NCBI GenBank assembly: GCA_965238045.1
Contig: CBDEGU010000002.1
Coordinates: 124,001 to 188,000 of the forward strand
Direction: 5' to 3'
Length of the DNA: 64,000 nt
DNA from: CBDEGU01 sp965238045
GTDB taxonomy: Bacteria; Acidobacteriota; Terriglobia; Bryobacterales; UBA6623
Under the pieces are notes generated by a model, which had not been told where the DNA came from, did not search any database, and saw only the letters and a program-made list of their open reading frames with translations. Numbering within the stretch: the stretch's first letter is position 1; every line of letters begins with the position of its first letter. The translations under genes were made by a program, and so were the position numbers. Positions 55,573 to 63,884 of the stretch are shown here, piece after piece.

Positions 55573-55863
55573 CTAGGCTGTGGCGAGGCCGGTGGAATCG
55601 CCTCGCGGCTTCTTTCGGCTGATGATGCGCTTGATCGATCGCCGCCGTTCGCGGAAAATCTGCTCCGGCGATCTGGCGGCGTCGATCGTCGTAAAGCCGC
55701 GGGGCTCGGCCACCTGGTCGAGCGCTTGGATCACGCGACTCTGATACCTCACGAAACTCTCGTAGCGATCGCGGCCCAGCGGCACGTCCATACCGCTTTC
55801 CCAGTATTCAAACGCGCCGCGTCCGACAACCACGCGCGCCCGGCGCCATAGCGGTTCGAAAAG
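55573..55863 (-). pseudogene. Thymidylate-kinase-like C-terminal remnant
   Basis: About 95 residues resemble the C-terminal part of dTMP-kinase-like P-loop proteins (FEYWESGMDVPLGRDRYESF, YQSRVIQALDQVAEPRGF, TIDAARSPEQIFRERR). The P-loop half is absent: upstream of about 55863 the sequence no longer matches. It ends next to the glycosyltransferase stop. The family assignment is by pattern and could also be a PPK2-like kinase. Confidence 0.55.
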
Positions 55864-56017
55864 GTTGCAACCTCCCGAACCGTGGCTGCTTCCTCGCGGA
55901 TCCGCGCGAACCGGCGGACCGCCTGGCGGTCCGCGACGCCGAGCGCCAACTGGCAGCACGAAGCGGCAGATGGTTCCTGTGAGGATGAGAACGTGAGAAA
56001 GCGAACCGCAGACGACT

Positions 56018-56224
56018 CTAGCGCTTGCGCTGTTTCTGCTGGCCGATTCGCACCTTGTTCTGAGACACTTTCATCTCTTCCCAAGCTTTCCAATCAAAGC
56101 GGGACGAGGCGTCTTTCAGGTACGCGTTCAGGTCGGCGTTTTTCGGCAGAACGGCAATCACGGTGGCGTAGTCCGGTCCGTCTGGGTTCTTGATGCGGTA
56201 CCGTTTTGCGTTGGGAATGCCCAT
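56018..56224 (-). CDS. Small hypothetical protein (68 residues)
   Basis: The product starts MGIPNAKRYRIKNPDGPDY and ends in a basic tail (VRIGQQKQRKR). It is soluble, with no signal or membrane segment. The composition looks like a real protein rather than a random frame, and an AT-rich upstream stretch (56225-56245) could hold a promoter. I do not recognise the family. It lies 99 bp downstream of the DUF3604/PHP gene on the same strand. Confidence 0.5.
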   Translation of the reverse strand: MGIPNAKRYRIKNPDGPDYATVIAVLPKNADLNAYLKDASSRFDWKAWEEMKVSQNKVRIGQQKQRKR

Positions 56225-56323
56225 ATCTATCTTAATTTAGCATACCGCTCCAAGTTCCAAGGCAGCTCTCAGCGAACATCTCGCGGACCGAAGTTTCCGG
56301 CGCCGGGAACAGAAGGCGGCGGT

Positions 56324-58672
56324 TCAGCGGCCGACGCTCACTCGGTGCGGGCTCGACCAGGCCAGATGACCTTCGGCGACCTTGAGGTTGCCGGGATAGT
56401 CGGGCGAGGAACCTTCCTGCTCGATGCGCCAGTAATACCAGTGCAAGCCCGGCGATGGACGATCGAGGTGGGTTTGCTGGATGGCTCTTCGCCCTTCGCC
56501 CGCTACGGTTAGAACCTCATCGCCATCCTTTACAAGCACGATTCGCATAATCGGCCTTGGAGCGCGCACGTCAAGGCTGAGCCGGACGTCGCCGTCCGAT
56601 GGAACGTCCTGCCCCATGAAAACACCATTGGCTCGGGCGTCGATTTCAATGCGCGATCCGTTGGTGGCGAACACACGATGACGCCGCAGGGCTTCGATGA
56701 TGGCTGGCGGGGTCAGCTCGGGCGCGTAGATACCGGTGAGCCCGCCTCCGGCGCCGGGGTCGCGGCGGTGACCGTCGCTGGTGGCGACGAATCCAACTTG
56801 GAAACCGGCCGAGAGGTCGCGGTGAATTTTTTCGGGCTGATTGATGAACACGTCCCAGCCTGACGCCACTTCGATATTGCCCTCGCATGGGCGGCGAATG
56901 AGCCGATAGTTTGGGTGCTGGGTGTTCATCACCCCGCCGGCGGCTTCGACAAGATCACACAACTCGTCGAAGTTTCCGCCGTTCTCCGAATGACGGATGA
57001 TGGGGGCCAGGTCGCCGCCGAAGATGACCGTGCGATGGTTGGGTTTCTTGTCGTCGGTGCGATGGGACCATTCCCAGCCCGGCAGGGCGAGGAAACGCCC
57101 AGGCTCGCTGTAGCGGCGGCTCAGATACACCCCCAGCCTGTAGCTGGCCTCGGTGAGGGCGCCGCCCCGGTAAGCGCCCTGCGCTCCGGCGTCGAGCCAC
57201 GACGAAGCGTCATTCTCCTGCATCACCACGACATCGATCTTGGCCTTGTCGCGGGCGTAGTGCAGCAGCTCGTCGGGCTCGCCTTCGGCGTCTTGGGTCA
57301 GCGTGCTGTGCACATGCAGGTCTGCCCAGTAGAGATGGTGCGTCTGGCCGCCGATTTCGATGGAACGCCGCGGACCGAAATCCCGCAGGGGCAGAGTTTG
57401 GGGCTTCCAGCCCAGCACCGCGGGCGGTTCGAAGGGCTCGGCTTTGGCTAGAGCGACGCGCGAGGTACGGTAGTTGTGCTGACGATCCATACCCAGAATC
57501 GTCAGTTCGCCGTTACGGGCGCGGCGGCTTCCGGGGACTTCGTAGCTGACCAGACCGGCATGTACTCTCAGAGACGCCGACCACTGCCGTCCGTCGAAGC
57601 GCAGCCCGAGCAGTTCGCCGGGCTCGGTGCTGCGATGGATGACCATCTTGTGTTCCCAAAGCAGCCAGACCTGACCGGAGTCCTCGATCAGCATGGGATG
57701 CCGCCGCCGTCCCGAATAGCCGGTGACGATGCCCGGCTCGGGCTCCATGGGAAACAGCAGGCCATGGCTCAGGTCGGCGAGATCGGCCGTGCCCCGGCGC
57801 TGGGCGGACCGCCAGCGGCCGTCGCGATAGACCGCGCCCCGCAGGGTGTTCCGCTGATCGATGGCTCCTTCGCCCGCGATGACATCGATATTCGCGATCC
57901 AGGCCGCGACCAGGCCGGTCTCGGCACCGTAGACCGCCGTGGGTTTCAGACAACTCTTGCCCGGCGCCGAGAGCCTGGCGATGGGACCGGCCTTGGGGGT
58001 GAGTTGGCGTCCGTGGACGGCGTAGTTGAGGCCGTCGTAGCTATCCCAGAAGGCCCACAGACCGCCGGGCGTGGCCGCCAGGGCAGGACGGTAGGAAGGC
58101 GCGCCGGCTTGGGAGAGGGTGAGTGCGTCACCCCACTCCGAGCCGTCAAAGATCCGAACCTGGATGCGCTGCGGTTGCTGGGAATGGTCTTCCCAAGCGA
58201 GCACCACATTGGGGCCCGAGACCTCTGCCGCCGGCATGAGCGAGTCGCGGCCGGGCGGGGTGAGGATCTCAATCGGCCGCCAGAAACCCTCATCCAGCCG
58301 CCGGCCGGCGATCACCCAGCGGCCCCGGCGCTGGCTCTGCCAAAAGGCCCAGCCCGAGCGCTTTCCCGTCGCCAGAAAGAGGGGCTGGTAGTAGACACCG
58401 ATTCCGGCGGTGAGCTGCTGCGTAGGCGAGCGCCGGGCGTTGTCGAATCGCGCGGTGTAGATGCGCTCGTGGTTGAGATGGTAAGTGTTCCAAACGTAGG
58501 TGATCGGGCCCGAGGGGTGGAGATCGAAAACGCCCTGATGCGCCAGACCGTGGTGGTCGACGTTGACGATCATCTCGTAGGGCAGGTGCTGGGCGGCAAG
58601 ATGCTGGGCGGCCATGGGGAGCGACAAAGCTAGCAGCAGCAAAGACCAGCAAATACGCATGGCAAAAATCAT
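56324..58672 (-). CDS. DUF3604/PHP-domain secreted protein
   Basis: The 782-residue protein (ATG at 58672, alternative 58660) has a signal peptide and a 5-residue duplication AAQHLAAQHL from a 15-bp repeat. Residues about 30-430 look like a beta-propeller of short sugar-lyase or BNR-like repeats (GWAFWQSQRRGRW, VVLAWEDHSQ, GLWAFWDSYDG). Residues about 500-700 carry the PHP-like metal site: YWADLHVHSTLTQDA, VMQENDASSW, VATSDGHRRD. Secreted DUF3604 proteins are metal-dependent hydrolases or phosphoesterases of unknown substrate. The last 80 residues are a beta domain. Confidence 0.83.
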   Translation of the reverse strand: MIFAMRICWSLLLLALSLPMAAQHLAAQHLPYEMIVNVDHHGLAHQGVFDLHPSGPITYVWNTYHLNHERIYTARFDNARRSPTQQLTAGIGVYYQPLFLATGKRSGWAFWQSQRRGRWVIAGRRLDEGFWRPIEILTPPGRDSLMPAAEVSGPNVVLAWEDHSQQPQRIQVRIFDGSEWGDALTLSQAGAPSYRPALAATPGGLWAFWDSYDGLNYAVHGRQLTPKAGPIARLSAPGKSCLKPTAVYGAETGLVAAWIANIDVIAGEGAIDQRNTLRGAVYRDGRWRSAQRRGTADLADLSHGLLFPMEPEPGIVTGYSGRRRHPMLIEDSGQVWLLWEHKMVIHRSTEPGELLGLRFDGRQWSASLRVHAGLVSYEVPGSRRARNGELTILGMDRQHNYRTSRVALAKAEPFEPPAVLGWKPQTLPLRDFGPRRSIEIGGQTHHLYWADLHVHSTLTQDAEGEPDELLHYARDKAKIDVVVMQENDASSWLDAGAQGAYRGGALTEASYRLGVYLSRRYSEPGRFLALPGWEWSHRTDDKKPNHRTVIFGGDLAPIIRHSENGGNFDELCDLVEAAGGVMNTQHPNYRLIRRPCEGNIEVASGWDVFINQPEKIHRDLSAGFQVGFVATSDGHRRDPGAGGGLTGIYAPELTPPAIIEALRRHRVFATNGSRIEIDARANGVFMGQDVPSDGDVRLSLDVRAPRPIMRIVLVKDGDEVLTVAGEGRRAIQQTHLDRPSPGLHWYYWRIEQEGSSPDYPGNLKVAEGHLAWSSPHRVSVGR

Positions 58673-58689
58673 ATCACGGTGCTCGGTGG

Positions 58690-59090
58690 CCCGTTGGAAG
58701 CGGCGCTGGTGGCGGTTGCTTTGGACCAGCCGTTGCTGGCGAACGAACCGGCCGGGTGCGGTTTTGTCCGGTAATGTCCGGTTTTTGGGGATTTGTTTGG
58801 TTTTTTTTGAAACGGGAAGCGGCTGAGGTTGGGTCGGGGAAGGGTTCTTGGGCGATGGATGGGGTGGCGGGGGCGATTGCGTTGTCGCTGGGTGTGGGAA
58901 TTGGGTTCGTTTGGTAGACCGGTTTGGCGGATTTGGCTGAGTGGGTCTTTTGGGGGGAGGCGGTGGCGGGGGCAGGATGCTGGGCACGATGCTGATGCAG
59001 GAAGGGTGCGGCGAGATTGGTTTGGTTTGGTATTTTTTATTTTGCCGGCCGCGCTGGGTTGGTCGCTTGCTGGTGGGGCGCCGGGGGCGG
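58690..59090. other. GT-rich, strand-skewed intergenic stretch
   Basis: The plus strand between about 58735 and 59060 is built mostly from G and T with very little A or C, including TTTTTTTT near 58801 and many GGGG runs around 58860-58975. No gene fits: the minus-strand reading is a Pro/Thr/Lys-rich low-complexity frame. Such skew suggests an unusual DNA structure, a non-coding RNA, or slippage-prone sequence. The downstream part, to 59597, contains repeat B copy 3 and a pair of 16-bp words. Confidence 0.5.
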
Positions 59091-59142
59091 CGATCGACGG
59101 CTGGCTGGCGCGGTGTATTCTGGCATGGTGTATTCTGGCGCC

Positions 59143-59271
59143 GGGCATTCTGGCGCTGGGTATTCGTATCCAGCTTACCGCGGGCAGGTGGGGTTGGCGG
59201 GGGCTGGCGGATGGATGTTGTTGCGAGAGCGTCGCTTAGATGGTTTGTTATCTCGTGACCCGGGTATGGGG
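59143..59271 (+). repeat. Dispersed repeat B, copy 3
   Basis: The block matches 41045-41172 over its whole length, with interior changes. The preceding 45 bp contain tandem TATTCTGGC-type words (59115-59160) that extend the shared reading frame into repeats such as CILAWCILAPGILALGI. In both copies the frame ends with a similar GLADG peptide. Confidence 0.7.
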
Positions 59272-59388
59272 AAGCGGTCCCCCGGCCTGCGGCCGAACGG
59301 AAAACCTTCGCTCCGGGGCGGTCGGCCTTTTTGTGCCCCTGCTGAATCCATGACTCGCGCTCTGTGACGCACTGCGGTTCCTGCGGCG

Positions 59389-59478
59389 AGAGTTAGGGTG
59401 CCTGTCCCTGCATTAGATGAAAATGTAAAGTGCTGAATCATAGAGACTTCTGCGGAGTTACGGTGCCTGTCCCTCGAA
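59389..59478 (+). repeat. Duplicated GTTA.GGTGCCTGTCCCT word
   Basis: The 19-bp word beginning GTTAGGGTGCCTGTCCCT at about 59391 recurs with one change at about 59457, some 67 bp later. At 60105 a GGGGACATTTCTATTG word lies in a context that reminds me of decayed insertion sequences. These may mark the ends of a relic element, but no transposase is visible. Confidence 0.4.
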
Positions 59479-59575
59479 CCTCGCGAAAGCCTTTGCAAAG
59501 GAACGTTGCTGGTCATGTCATAACGAACATGCTCAGACCGATAACGTATTTACCCAGTTCTACCCGGTTCTGACG

Positions 59576-59609
59576 GATGTCCGGTAGCTCGCGGGAACTA
59601 TCGGACATC
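59576..59609 (-). terminator. Hairpin at the 3' end of the truncated membrane protein
   Basis: Arms 59576-59587 and 59598-59609 pair with one mismatch and a 10-nt loop. On the minus strand the hairpin overlaps the stop codon of the frame ending at 59598. There is no T-tract. Confidence 0.35.
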
Positions 59610-60059
59610 CTCCCGGTTGGTGAGATGGATGGCGAGCCGGGCCTCGCTGCATTCTCCGGCACCTTCACCGCAGTCACGGCGAACGGAATTTACGGTAGGG
59701 GCAATTCTCAGTCTCCGTCGCTCCCTGGGACTCAGAGGGCCGGGTGAGCGAAACCCAATCAATGCGAGCGCCAGCAACAGACCCGCAAGGAAAACTCCCA
59801 TGCGTGGAGATCGCTGCGCTGTGGCGAAAGAGGTGACGCCGATTCCCAGCACAAACCATAAGACGACTTGGCCCTCGGAATAAAAGAGCGGATCGTCCGC
59901 CAGCGCCGTCACCAAGAACCCGCTGACGCCGAGCAGCAAGGCGTGCAGCAGAGAGGCTTCGACGGGGTCTTCCACCGAACCAACACGCCGCCAGACCCGC
60001 GCATACCAGAGAGACAGAGGACCATCCTTGGCGGCGACCGCTGTCGCAAAAAACGGCAA
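59598..60059 (-). pseudogene. C-terminal fragment of a polytopic membrane protein (O-antigen ligase-like)
   Basis: The 153-residue frame has three hydrophobic helices (ASLLHALLLGVSGFLVTALA, VVLWFVLGIGVTSFA, MGVFLAGLLLALALIGF) and a charged cytoplasmic tail. The helix pattern with a loop ALADDPLFYSEGQ resembles the C-terminal end of O-antigen ligase/polymerase proteins. A normal member has 10-12 helices, so the N-terminal three-quarters are missing. It might alternatively be a small intact membrane protein. Confidence 0.4.
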
Positions 60060-60187
60060 ATGGGTAGGGCGGTGGAAATGACGACGATACTCTTTTACGA
60101 ATCAGGGGACATTTCTATTGCCTCTTGACAGGCAGGGGCTACGCTGATTGACCCAAACTCCTGAGCTTGTTAGACTTGCGGGAGAGT

Positions 60188-60230
60188 GCTGGCGTAGCTC
60201 AGACGGTTAGAGCGCCTGATTGTGGATCAC
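60188..60230 (+). tRNA. tRNA-His, 5' half only
   Basis: The sequence GCTGGCGTAGCTCAGACGGT at 60189, followed by TAGAGCGCC, a 5' anticodon stem CCTGA and loop TTGTGGA, is a tRNA 5' half with anticodon GTG (His). After TCA at 60226-60228 the expected 3' stem, T-arm (GTTCGA) and acceptor are absent. The tRNA is broken within the 3' strand of the anticodon stem, where integrases often act. It cannot function as it stands. Confidence 0.65.
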
Positions 60231-60712
60231 GCATTTAGGCGTCTCACACTAACCCTAAACCTAAGAAAACAAAGGCTTGGCGTTCTGGTTTACGCCTTCT
60301 TACAGCACTCCTTATCGGAACTCCCAAAGGAACCCCTCGCGAAAAGGGCGGTCGTAAGCAACCGTCCGTCTTCTCTCGCGCACAGAAACGCGATCGCGGC
60401 CGCAAACGCCCCGTCTCCTCCGAGAACAGGTGCGGCATCTGTCTTCTGTATCGCCGCTAGCTGGCGGGGTACATTCGGTCCAGCCAGGTCCTGAGAACGC
60501 CTTCACGGGTTTCTATGGGCTTCTTTTTTAGCGATCTGATCCCAGGACACCGCCAGTTCCAATCGGCACCTCCCAGTTGTTTTTCGTGCTAAAGTCGGAT
60601 GTCTCCCCTAGCAGCCGCTTCCATGCCAGGCACACGTGGAGGCCGGGGCAAGCGGTAAGTTGTTCACGGGGCGCGAGTCAAAATCACTATCAGAGACGAG
60701 GAGGAAGAGCAG
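60231..60712. other. Unassigned region between the tRNA fragment and the beta-helix gene
   Basis: No family-like frame was found. A basic frame around 60260-60462 (PKKTKAWRSGL..., ending CGICLLYRR) is open but unrecognised. The region should hold the promoter of the beta-helix gene starting at 60713; GGAGGAAGAG at 60699-60708 is its probable ribosome-binding site. Confidence 0.4.
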
Positions 60713-60724
60713 ATGAGAAAACTA

Positions 60725-61955
60725 GTATATCGTTTCATTAAACTATACTCATCTCAGACGCGCTCTCCAGCGGCTCGAACTTCCTCCAGCGGTGAACGAC
60801 GGGGGCGGCGTTGATCTCCGCGATCCCCTGCAGGATTCGTTCTCGAAGTTCCTCCCAGGACTCCACCCGGATTCGCTTCAAAAAAGTGCGCGCCATCTTC
60901 CCGAACAGCGTCTCGACAATGTTCAGCCAGGACCCGTGGGTCGGCGTATGCACGTATTTGAAGCGGTTCGGACGCGTCGCCAAATAGTCCTTCGTCTCCT
61001 TGGAAACGTGGGAGGAATGATTATCCAAGATCAATCGGATCGTGCAGTGGGCCGGGTAGGATTGGTCCAGATCCTTGAGCAGTAAGATGAATTCCCGGCT
61101 GCGGTGGCGCCGCTCCACCCGCGCTGTCACCCGACCGTCGTGCAAGTCCAGCGCCGCCAGAATCGAGCAAGTTCCCAGACGTTTGTATTCGTAATCTCGA
61201 GCCACGCAGGGATGCCGCCCCGCAGTCGGCGGCAGGTCCGGAGCGGTGTTGGCGATCGCTTGCACGCCGGGCTTTTCGTCGACCGAAACCGTAATCACGC
61301 CCGGCGATGGGCCGCCCTCGCCCGCGCTTTCATTCTGCAAGGCCACCTCGCGGTAGACCAGCAGCACCTGCCGCATCTTGGACTCAAAATCCGGGTCGCG
61401 GCGCTGCAAGTAGTACTTCACCTTCTCCGGGTGAAGAGGTTGCTCGGCCAGAATCCGATGGACGGTCGCCTTGGCCGCTTGGGCCAAGGCCGGATAGCCC
61501 GCTTCCACGGCATGCTGGCGCACGTGCCGGGCGAGCGCGCCGCGGGTCCAGAGCTCGGCGGCGTAACCGAGTTGCTTGGGTTTGCTACAGGCCAAGTGCA
61601 CCACCCAGGCCTTGGCCTCTTCGCTGATGCGGGGTTCCCGGGGACGATGATAGGCATCCTTGAGCGCCGCTTCCACCCCCATGGCCAGGGCTCGCTCGAT
61701 CCATTTGCCAACGCTTTTGCGCGTCATCTTCACGGCCCGCATAATCTCGGCGATCGTCTCGCCGCAATGATAGCGCCACAGAATCTCGGCTCTCTGCACC
61801 TCCCGAGCCGGAGCCTTACGCGAACGACGCAGCCGCTGCAGATGTTGCGACTCTTCGGGCGTGAGAAGCAGTTGGGGACGCTTCGATTTTCCTGCCATGC
61901 ATCCAGCCTAGCAGGAAACATCCTCGTATCGATATGTTTTAATGAAACGCTATAC
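60725..61955 (-). mobile_element. IS630-family insertion sequence, complete
   Basis: The element is 1,231 bp, from GTATATCGTTTC at the left end to the complement of GTATAGCGTTTC at the right end. It is flanked by the TA dinucleotide at 60723-60724 and 61956-61957, as expected for IS630/mariner-like transposition. The inverted ends continue with TTCATTAAA on both sides. Its insertion splits codon 4 of the beta-helix gene. Confidence 0.92.
60738..61898 (-). CDS. IS630-family transposase
   Basis: The 386-residue protein has an N-terminal helix-turn-helix (AEIMRAVKMTRKSVGKWIERAL) and a middle linker with HPEKVKYYLQRRDPDF. The DDE domain shows VSVDEKPGVQAI (first Asp), IRLILDNHSSHVSKET (second Asp) and HTPTHGSWLNIVETLFGKMART (Glu). 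It is full length and appears functional. Confidence 0.95.
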   Translation of the reverse strand: MAGKSKRPQLLLTPEESQHLQRLRRSRKAPAREVQRAEILWRYHCGETIAEIMRAVKMTRKSVGKWIERALAMGVEAALKDAYHRPREPRISEEAKAWVVHLACSKPKQLGYAAELWTRGALARHVRQHAVEAGYPALAQAAKATVHRILAEQPLHPEKVKYYLQRRDPDFESKMRQVLLVYREVALQNESAGEGGPSPGVITVSVDEKPGVQAIANTAPDLPPTAGRHPCVARDYEYKRLGTCSILAALDLHDGRVTARVERRHRSREFILLLKDLDQSYPAHCTIRLILDNHSSHVSKETKDYLATRPNRFKYVHTPTHGSWLNIVETLFGKMARTFLKRIRVESWEELRERILQGIAEINAAPVVHRWRKFEPLESASEMSIV

Positions 61956-62597
61956 TAGGAGCTTTGATGGCTGTACCAGCGGCGATGCTGCTATGGCCGG
62001 GGGCTGCCCGGGCCCAAGTCATAAATTGCACCGGGACGGACGATTTTTCAGCGATCCAAGCTGCACTGGCAGATGACGTCACAATTTCTCTCACCGGGGA
62101 CTGCGTAGCAGAAGTGGGCGAAAGCGGGGAGGGCCAGACTCTGGTTATCTCCGACTTAAATAATGTGACAATTGAAGGGCCTGCGGCCCTAAAGCACCCT
62201 GTAGTGGACTGCACTGTATCCAGTCCGTCAAGGAATGTGTTGCGGATAGAGAATTCCCGGAACATCCGATTGCAAGAGCTGACTATCGATGGAGGGAGTG
62301 GCGTGGCTGTGGTCGATAGTACCGTCAGAATTCAGGGCGGCTTCACTGTTCAGAACAGCCGAGGAGGTGGCCTAATCGTGAGCGGACCCGGAGGAAGCGA
62401 TGTGTCCTTGGATCATCGGGCCGTTAGCGATAACAACCGTCTCAGTAACAATTGTGGAAGTGGTGCGATCGTTCGCACTGGTTCGAACCTGAACATCCGC
62501 GGTGACACAATGATTGAGGGCAACGGGAGGAGCGGGGTCAGCGTATCCGCTGGAGCCAGAGCAAGTTTCAACGCGAATCCGATTAATGACGTTGCAC

Positions 62598-63710
62598 GGC
62601 GTTGGTGCATGAATCGGTGTAAGCGAGCACGCTAGCGGCGGGGGTGGGGTCCAGTCCATCATAGAGATCGGGGGTAACGTCATGGTCGCAGCGAAGTCGA
62701 GCCGAGTCAACCGCCAGTATAAGAAGAAGTACAGAATCCGGAACTGGAGGGAGTACGAGCGTGGCCTCAGGAGCCGCGGCGACGTCACGATCTGGCTGAG
62801 CGAGGATGCAATTGCCGCGTGGGTACCACCGAAGAACGGTCTTCGCGGAGGCCAGCGGCGGTACTCGAACCTCGCGGTCCGGACCGCGTTGACGCTGCGG
62901 GTCGTCTTCAGCCTGCCGCTCCGCCAGACCGAGGGGTTCCTGGACTCGCTGCTCCGCTTGATGGGCCTCAACCTCAAGGCCCCGGACCACACCACACTCT
63001 CGCGCCGGAACCAAATCGTTGCGGTGCCGCCCCTGACCCGATCCTATGACGGCCCGATCGACTTGATCGTCGATTCCACAGGGCTGAAGATTCTGGGTTG
63101 CGGCGAATGGAACGCGCACAAGCACAAGGCATCAAAGAAACGCCGGGATTGGCGGAAGCTGCACATCGGGGTGGATGCCGAGGGGTTCATTGTGGCGGCC
63201 GAACTCACAGCGAGCAGCCGGGACGACGCCTCCACACTCCCTGCTCTTCTCGACACAATCGAGGTTCCCATCCGGCGTTTCACCGCAGACGGAGCCTACG
63301 ACCACAGGTCAGTCTACGATCAACTCAGCGCGGCCGGTACAGAGAACGTCGTGATTGTGATTCCCCCTCGTCGCTCCGCGGTGTCGGCGGGGCCAACGGA
63401 CGGCCCCTGGGCGCAGCGTGACACGGCTCTTGAGAGGATTCGCCAGGTCGGGCGACGAGAGTGGCAGAAGGAGTCGGGCTACCGACAGCAGGGGCGCGTT
63501 GAAAACAGCTTCTTCCGATACAAGTCCGTGCTCGGAGGCGGATTGAAGGCGAGGCACGGCAAGGCACAAAGGAGAGAAGTTGCGATCGGGTGTCACATCC
63601 TCAACCGGATGGCCGAGCTGGGTAGGCCGAAATCCTGCGCTGTGGTGTCCTGAACGAGAAGTTGGAAAAGCGCCCCCACTCGCGCCGCAGTTGAATCATG
63701 CAACAGCGCC
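62598..63710 (+). mobile_element. IS5-family (IS903-like) insertion sequence, copy 2
   Basis: The element is collinear with copy 1 over 1,113 bp in the same orientation. The left flank is the beta-helix gene. The right flank (GTCCGGCAGG...) is non-coding. No target duplication is visible on either side, as for copy 1. The near identity shows a recent duplication or exchange. Confidence 0.9.
62682..63653 (+). CDS. IS5-family transposase, copy 2
   Basis: The 323-residue transposase is identical to copy 1 except Gly instead of Ala before RVENSFF. It also has one silent change (CCC for CCA in the GPWAQ codons). The catalytic Asp, Asp and Glu motifs are the same. It is intact. Confidence 0.95.
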   Translation: MVAAKSSRVNRQYKKKYRIRNWREYERGLRSRGDVTIWLSEDAIAAWVPPKNGLRGGQRRYSNLAVRTALTLRVVFSLPLRQTEGFLDSLLRLMGLNLKAPDHTTLSRRNQIVAVPPLTRSYDGPIDLIVDSTGLKILGCGEWNAHKHKASKKRRDWRKLHIGVDAEGFIVAAELTASSRDDASTLPALLDTIEVPIRRFTADGAYDHRSVYDQLSAAGTENVVIVIPPRRSAVSAGPTDGPWAQRDTALERIRQVGRREWQKESGYRQQGRVENSFFRYKSVLGGGLKARHGKAQRREVAIGCHILNRMAELGRPKSCAVVS

Positions 63711-63884
63711 GTCCGGCAGGTAAGATTCGCTTTCAGCCCCCTGCTTCGCAGGCCAGCCGGCCGGGTTGCCCCAGGCCGAGCCAAGTTTCTACAATACACA
63801 CTGGATCAAGCCAGGCAGTGGGTTGAGCGAGGCCGAGAGCCCCACGAAGCACGAATCAGCGATTCGCGAATGAACGAGGCGCAC

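Larger units (their letters stand above)
60713..62597 (+). pseudogene. Secreted right-handed beta-helix protein, disrupted by IS630 and IS5
   Basis: Collapsing the IS630 element and one TA joins ATGAGAAAACTA (60713-60724) to GGAGCTTTG at 61958. This gives a start MRKLGALM, a normal signal peptide ending GAARA, and a good ribosome-binding site upstream. The mature part (INCTGTDDFSAIQAALAD, DLNNVTIEGPAAL, RNIRLQELTIDGG, GGGLIVSGPGGSD, TMIEGNGRSGVSVS) has the stacked short strands of pectate-lyase-like parallel beta-helices. It is then cut by IS5 copy 2 at 62597, and no continuation follows that IS. About 215 residues remain. Confidence 0.85.

Noticed and set aside
58672..58987. N-terminal Pro/Thr-rich extension of the DUF3604 protein
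   Set aside because: It is the shadow of the GT-skewed intergenic DNA. The true signal peptide starts at 58672 or 58660.
40274..62597. Composite transposon formed by the two IS5 copies
   Set aside because: The interval contains essential genes such as rpoD, and there are no target duplications outside the pair, so a classical mobile unit is unlikely.
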